A stretch of DNA of 64,000 nt. Origin: Microvirga puerhi. Its GTDB lineage: Bacteria > Pseudomonadota > Alphaproteobacteria > Rhizobiales > Beijerinckiaceae. Each line of letters starts with the position of its first letter. Within the stretch, counting starts at the first letter, position 1. Made by a program: the position numbers and the translations under genes. The notes under the pieces were generated by a model that worked only from the letters and a program-made list of their open reading frames with translations, was not told the DNA's origin and did no database searches. Below, piece by piece: positions 60,072 to 64,000 of the stretch. The stretch lies in NCBI RefSeq assembly GCF_020089865.1, contig NZ_JAIRBM010000019.1, forward strand, positions 1 to 64,000, written 5' to 3'.

Positions 60072-61226
60072 ATGTCCTTGTCGCCCCGTGAAATGCTGGC
60101 TCGATTGATCGCCTTTCCCAGCGTATCTACGACCAGTAACCTCGATATTATTCATTTTGCGCGGGATTGGCTGAAAGGAGCGGGCATCGAGAGCCACCTC
60201 GTTCCGAGCCCAGCGGGAGACAAGGCCAATCTTTATGCCACCATCGGGCCTCAGGTCGAGGGCGGAATTGTCCTTTCCGGACATACGGACGTCGTGCCCG
60301 TGGAAGGACAGGAGTGGACAAGCGATCCGTGGATCCTGACAGAGCGTGATGGTCGCCTCTACGGTCGTGGGACGACGGACATGAAGGGCTTTGATGCTCT
60401 TATTCTTGCACTTGTTCCCGATATGGTCCGAGCAGGATTGAAGCGGCCGATTCACATTGCCCTATCTTACGACGAAGAGCTTGCCTGTCGGGGAGCTCCC
60501 TCCATGGTCCGTGCCATGGGCGCGGCAATTCCGATGCCTGCGGCTGTGATTGTGGGCGAGCCGACTCGCCATGCTGTCGTCACCGGTCACAAGGCTTCAG
60601 TCCAACTTCGTACCGAAGTGACGGGATACGCAATTCATTCAAGTCGCATTGATCAGGGGGTCAGTGCCATCGCGAATGCAGCGCGCCTAGTCGTCTGGCT
60701 CGATGATGCCATGGAGCAGAACCGCCAAAGGGCCGAGACAGCCAGCCCCTTCGAGCCTCCCTACACCACCCTTCATTGCGGGGTGATGCAAGGGGGCAGT
60801 GCTGCGAACATCGTTGCGTCGTCTGCTTGGTTCTACACAGACATCCGTGCCATTCCAACCGAGAGCCCTTGGGACTATGTTGAGAGATATAAGGAATACG
60901 TAGCGACGACTGTTATTCCAGGGATGCAGGCGGTAGTGCCAGGGACGGGTGTGGCGGTAGAGGTCGTATCGGACGTTCCCGGGTTGAGGCCTGAGCCGCG
61001 TGGTACCGCAGAGCATCTGATGCGGCGATTAACCGGCGACAATGGAACCCATGTCGTCGCCTATGGTACCGAGGCAGGGCTCTTCCAGCAGAACGGGTGG
61101 TCTACTGTCGTCTGCGGGCCCGGGGACATTGCGCAGGCCCATCAACCGGACGAGTACATCGAGGTCAGTGAGTTTGAAGCCGGAGAGCGCCTTCTCCGCC
61201 GCCTCATTGCCGATCTTGCCGCCTGA
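60072..61226 (+). CDS. argE: Acetylornithine deacetylase, M20 metallohydrolase
   Basis: A 384-residue dizinc peptidase-like enzyme. Metal ligands: His in [20 protein letters not shown], Asp in [18 protein letters not shown], the catalytic Glu and ligand Glu in [16 protein letters not shown], and a C-terminal His in [14 protein letters not shown]. The dimerisation domain is inserted at about 175-290. GGAG lies upstream of ATG 60072. It probably removes acetyl from N-acetylornithine or a related N-acyl amino acid. As it is followed by a peptide transporter, use on imported acyl-peptides is also possible. Confidence 0.92.
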   Translation: MSLSPREMLARLIAFPSVSTTSNLDIIHFARDWLKGAGIESHLVPSPAGDKANLYATIGPQVEGGIVLSGHTDVVPVEGQEWTSDPWILTERDGRLYGRGTTDMKGFDALILALVPDMVRAGLKRPIHIALSYDEELACRGAPSMVRAMGAAIPMPAAVIVGEPTRHAVVTGHKASVQLRTEVTGYAIHSSRIDQGVSAIANAARLVVWLDDAMEQNRQRAETASPFEPPYTTLHCGVMQGGSAANIVASSAWFYTDIRAIPTESPWDYVERYKEYVATTVIPGMQAVVPGTGVAVEVVSDVPGLRPEPRGTAEHLMRRLTGDNGTHVVAYGTEAGLFQQNGWSTVVCGPGDIAQAHQPDEYIEVSEFEAGERLLRRLIADLAA

Positions 61227-61382
61227 AATGCGCATCTATTCACCTTAAGACGGGGCTAGACCATAGGCCCTGTCCCTGTCTAACCTCTCAGCCTGAGGAG
61301 GCAAACCGGCATAAAGCTAGGCCTCCCGAAACTATAAAACATCGCGCAACGACGCGGGACTTCCAGCGGAGAACCAGGAACG

Positions 61383-62978
61383 ATGACAATCCGAGCCAAA
61401 ATCCTTGCGGCAGCGACGGCAGCCTTTCTCATGGGGACTGCCTTCCCGGCAACGGCGGTGACGCTTCGATATGCGAACCAGGGCGACCTAAAGTCGCTTG
61501 ACCCATACACTCTCAATGAGACAACGACGAATGCCCACCTTGGCCATGTCTATGAAGGCTTGACCAAGCGAGGAAGAGATCTTTCGGTCGAGCCTGGTCT
61601 TGCCGAAAAGTGGGAAGTCAGCAGCGATGGGTTGACGTGGCGTTTCTTCCTGCGCAAAGGCGTCAAGTTTCATAACGGAAACCCCTTCACGGCGGACGAC
61701 GTTGTGTTCTCCGCCAATCGCGTTCGTGCTGAAGGCTCCAATTTCCAGACGCGCGTGCCGAGCGATGCGGAATTCGTGAAGGTCGATGACTATACGGTCG
61801 ATGTGAAGCTCAAAAGGCCCAATCCCATCCTGAATTATCAGTGGGACACGTGGTACATCATGGACAAGGAATGGAGTGAGGCTAACAACGCGGCTGCGCC
61901 GACGCCGGCGGCTGCGACGAGCCCGAGCTATTCTTCTCTGAATGCCAACGGTACTGGCCCCTTTAAAATCGAAAGCCATCAGCCCGGCGTGAAGACGGTC
62001 TTCAAGAAGAATCCTGACTGGTGGGGAAAAGCCGAACACAATCTCGATGAGATCGTGTTTACCCCCATCAAATCCGATGCGACCCGCGTTGCAGCGCTTC
62101 TCTCTGGCGAGGTCGATGTCATTGAACCAGTTCCGCTGCAGGATATCCAGCGCGTCAACAGCAGTCCGAATGCACAGGTCCTTACCGGTCCAGAATTGCG
62201 TACGATCTTCCTGGGCTTCGATCAAACCCGCGACGAGTTGCTCTATTCGAATGTGAAAGGCAAGAATCCGTTCAAGGACGCAAAGGTTCGTGAAGCTTTC
62301 TTCAAGGCGATCGATATCGAGACGATCAAGTCCCGTGTCATGCGTGGTATGTCGACGCCCTCGGCCCTCATGATCGCGCCGGAACTCTTTACATATGCAA
62401 AGGATTTCCAACGCCCAAAATATGACCCTGATGCTGCCAAGAAACTGCTCGCGGAAGCCGGCTATCCCAATGGCCTTGAAGTTGGAATGGATTGCCCTAA
62501 CGACCGGTATGTCAATGACGAGGCGATCTGCCAAGCGGTCGTCGGCATGCTTGCCCGTGCCGGCGTCAAGGTCAATCTTCTGGCCCAGCCGAAGGCGCAG
62601 TACTTCGGAAAGGTACTGAAGTCGGGGAACTATCAGACGTCCTTCTATCTCCTCGGTTGGACACCAGGGACATTCGACAGCCATAATGTGCTCTTCGATA
62701 TCGAAGGCTGCCGTGATAACCCGAATTCATCTCGTGGCGAGTCCAACCTTGGCAATTACTGCAACAAGAAGCACGATGAGCTGTCGGACAAAATCCTTGT
62801 CGAGAACGACAAGGCCAAGCGAGACCAGATGATCAAGGAGGCATTCCAGATCACGACCAGCGAGTATGGCTATATCCCGCTTCACCAGCAGTCGCTGGCG
62901 TGGGGCATATCTAAAAAGGTGAAGCTCAGCCAGCGCGCAGACAATTCCGTGCTGCTGTACTGGGCGCACAAGGAGTGA
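61383..62978 (+). CDS. ABC transporter substrate-binding protein, family 5 (peptide type)
   Basis: A 531-residue periplasmic protein with signal peptide MTIRAKILAAATAAFLMGTA then FPATAV. The mature part starts TLRYANQGDLKSLDPYTLNE. VYEGLTKRGRDLSVEPGLAE, FFLRKGVKFHNGNPFTADDV and NANGTGPFKIESHQPGVKTV belong to the DppA/OppA family. Two Cys pairs in the C-terminal half (DCPNDRYVNDEAICQ and IEGCRDNPNSSRGESNLGNY then C) may form disulfides. It is followed by a DppB-type permease gene; the rest of the operon is outside the window. Specificity unknown. Confidence 0.92.
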   Translation: MTIRAKILAAATAAFLMGTAFPATAVTLRYANQGDLKSLDPYTLNETTTNAHLGHVYEGLTKRGRDLSVEPGLAEKWEVSSDGLTWRFFLRKGVKFHNGNPFTADDVVFSANRVRAEGSNFQTRVPSDAEFVKVDDYTVDVKLKRPNPILNYQWDTWYIMDKEWSEANNAAAPTPAAATSPSYSSLNANGTGPFKIESHQPGVKTVFKKNPDWWGKAEHNLDEIVFTPIKSDATRVAALLSGEVDVIEPVPLQDIQRVNSSPNAQVLTGPELRTIFLGFDQTRDELLYSNVKGKNPFKDAKVREAFFKAIDIETIKSRVMRGMSTPSALMIAPELFTYAKDFQRPKYDPDAAKKLLAEAGYPNGLEVGMDCPNDRYVNDEAICQAVVGMLARAGVKVNLLAQPKAQYFGKVLKSGNYQTSFYLLGWTPGTFDSHNVLFDIEGCRDNPNSSRGESNLGNYCNKKHDELSDKILVENDKAKRDQMIKEAFQITTSEYGYIPLHQQSLAWGISKKVKLSQRADNSVLLYWAHKE

Positions 62979-63088
62979 TCCGTACCTGACCGCGATCCTG
63001 GGCGCTACGTCGACAGCGTCCAGGATACCTTCATTGGAAAGGCAGGACAGCGTTTCTGCCTACTAGAGCGGGATTACGAGCCGTATCG

Positions 63089-64000
63089 ATGCTTGCCTTT
63101 ATCATCCGCCGTTTTTTCCAAGCCATCGGCGTTCTCTTCGCTGTCGGGATTATCGCGTTCTCGATGTTTCGCTTCGCAGGAGATCCGGTGAATCAGATCG
63201 TCTCGATCGATACGCCAGCTGCACAGCGCGAAGAGGTGCGGCGATCCCTCGGGCTGAATGATCCTGTTCCAATTCAATTTACGCGCTATCTTGCCAGCGC
63301 GGCTCATGGCAACTTCGGTGTCTCCTATCAATTTCGCCAGCCGGTCTCAGACCTTCTTGCGGAACGCATGCCAGCTACTCTGGAGTTAGCTTTCTGTGCG
63401 ACGGTCTTCGCTGTTGTGTTCGGGATTCTGATGGGGGTCTATTCTGGTTTGAAGCGGGACAGTGTTCTGACGAAGCTATTTCAGACGCTCTCCCTCATCG
63501 GCATTTCACTGCCTACCTTCTTGATCGGAATCCTGTTGATTTATCTTTTTGCCGTTACGTTGGGCTGGCTGCCATCCTATGGCAGAGGAGATACCATTCA
63601 GATTGGATGGTGGTCGACAGGATTCTTTACATCGTCAGGTCTGCTGGCTCTGATCATGCCCTCCATTACCCTTGGGCTCTTTCAGATGACACTCATCATG
63701 CGCATTGTCCGTGCTGAGATGCTAGAGGTTCTGCGTACCGATTATATCAAGTTTGCGCGTGCCCGTGGACTTACGACGCGGTCTATTCATTTCGGCCATG
63801 CTCTAAAGAACACACTGATTCCTGTAATTACGATTGTCGGCCTTCAGTTGGGATCAGTGATCGCCTTCTCGATCATTACGGAGACAGTATTTCAGTGGCC
63901 CGGCATGGGACTTCTTTTCGTTCAAGCTGTCCAAAATGTCGATATTCCAATCATGGCCGCCTATCTGATGCTGGTGGCGCTGATCTTCGTGCTCATCAAT
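63089..64000 (+). CDS. ABC transporter permease, DppB type (partial)
   Basis: 304 codons from ATG 63089, open at the window end. The N-terminus MLAFIIRRFFQAIGVLFAVG, then IIAFSMFRFAGDPV, and LGLNDPVPIQFTRYLASAAH are typical of DppB. NFGVSYQFRQPVSDLLAERM and the coupling loop FARARGLTTRSIHFGHALKN follow, then VFQWPGMGLLFVQAVQNVDI. Only the last residues are missing. With the binding protein upstream it forms part of a second peptide-type transporter, probably completed by DppC and ATPase genes beyond the window. Confidence 0.92.
   Translation, partial: MLAFIIRRFFQAIGVLFAVGIIAFSMFRFAGDPVNQIVSIDTPAAQREEVRRSLGLNDPVPIQFTRYLASAAHGNFGVSYQFRQPVSDLLAERMPATLELAFCATVFAVVFGILMGVYSGLKRDSVLTKLFQTLSLIGISLPTFLIGILLIYLFAVTLGWLPSYGRGDTIQIGWWSTGFFTSSGLLALIMPSITLGLFQMTLIMRIVRAEMLEVLRTDYIKFARARGLTTRSIHFGHALKNTLIPVITIVGLQLGSVIAFSIITETVFQWPGMGLLFVQAVQNVDIPIMAAYLMLVALIFVLIN

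Noticed and set aside
61488-62684. 398-residue antisense frame inside the second binding-protein gene
   Set aside because: Long only because of high GC codon bias in the real gene on the other strand; no family resemblance.

Overview
The window looks like chromosomal DNA of a high-GC alphaproteobacterium of the Hyphomicrobiales (Rhizobiales). Pointers are the HWE-family histidine kinase, an EcfG-type general-stress promoter, the DUF983 and DUF2218 proteins, the many solute-binding-protein transporters, and intergenic hairpin repeats that begin or end with GAGC. A Methylobacteriaceae relative such as Microvirga would fit, but that genus guess is inference. I see no rRNA operon, complete tRNA, CRISPR array, prophage or intact insertion sequence.

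Layout. 0-10 kb: the start of an Omp25-like porin, a small hypothetical gene, a DUF983 protein divergent from a MocR regulator with two matching inverted-repeat operators, a 1078-residue RTX protein, and a DUF1697/GST/reductase operon divergent from an HxlR regulator. 10-15.6 kb: a trehalose/glucose cassette (otsB, GH15 glycosidase, glucokinase), then prfC. 15.6-17.5 kb: a PfkB sugar kinase and a DUF4239 membrane protein.

17.5-34.2 kb is the most interesting part, an amino-sugar and probable cell-wall-recycling supercluster. On the minus strand, a serine hydrolase, MurQ and a BadF-type kinase run divergently from a peptide-type transporter (binding protein, two permeases) and a GNAT acetyltransferase, with no transporter ATPase. 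Next is a tightly coupled minus-strand operon: NagK-like kinase, NagR-like GntR regulator, SIS-domain deaminase (NagB-II type), NagA and a Gfo/Idh/MocA oxidoreductase. It is divergent from a complete carbohydrate ABC transporter with its own ATPase. Read together, the genes could import cell-wall or chitin fragments, phosphorylate MurNAc and GlcNAc, remove lactate with MurQ, deacetylate with NagA and deaminate to fructose-6-phosphate.

34-47 kb: DUF2218, a GGDEF-EAL protein, the TPP-riboswitch-controlled thiBPQ operon, a SolA-like oxidase, an HWE kinase that may have lost its sensor domain, a cysteine hydrolase and Tex. 47-54 kb: a YegD-like Hsp70 protein, PEP carboxylase, and a large MscS channel separated from ppc by four hairpin elements. 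54-64 kb: ahpC-ahpD, a small basic stress protein behind an EcfG-type promoter, an SDR without the usual YxxxK, a RidA/threonine-dehydratase/LOG operon, argE, and the start of a second peptide ABC transporter that runs off the end.
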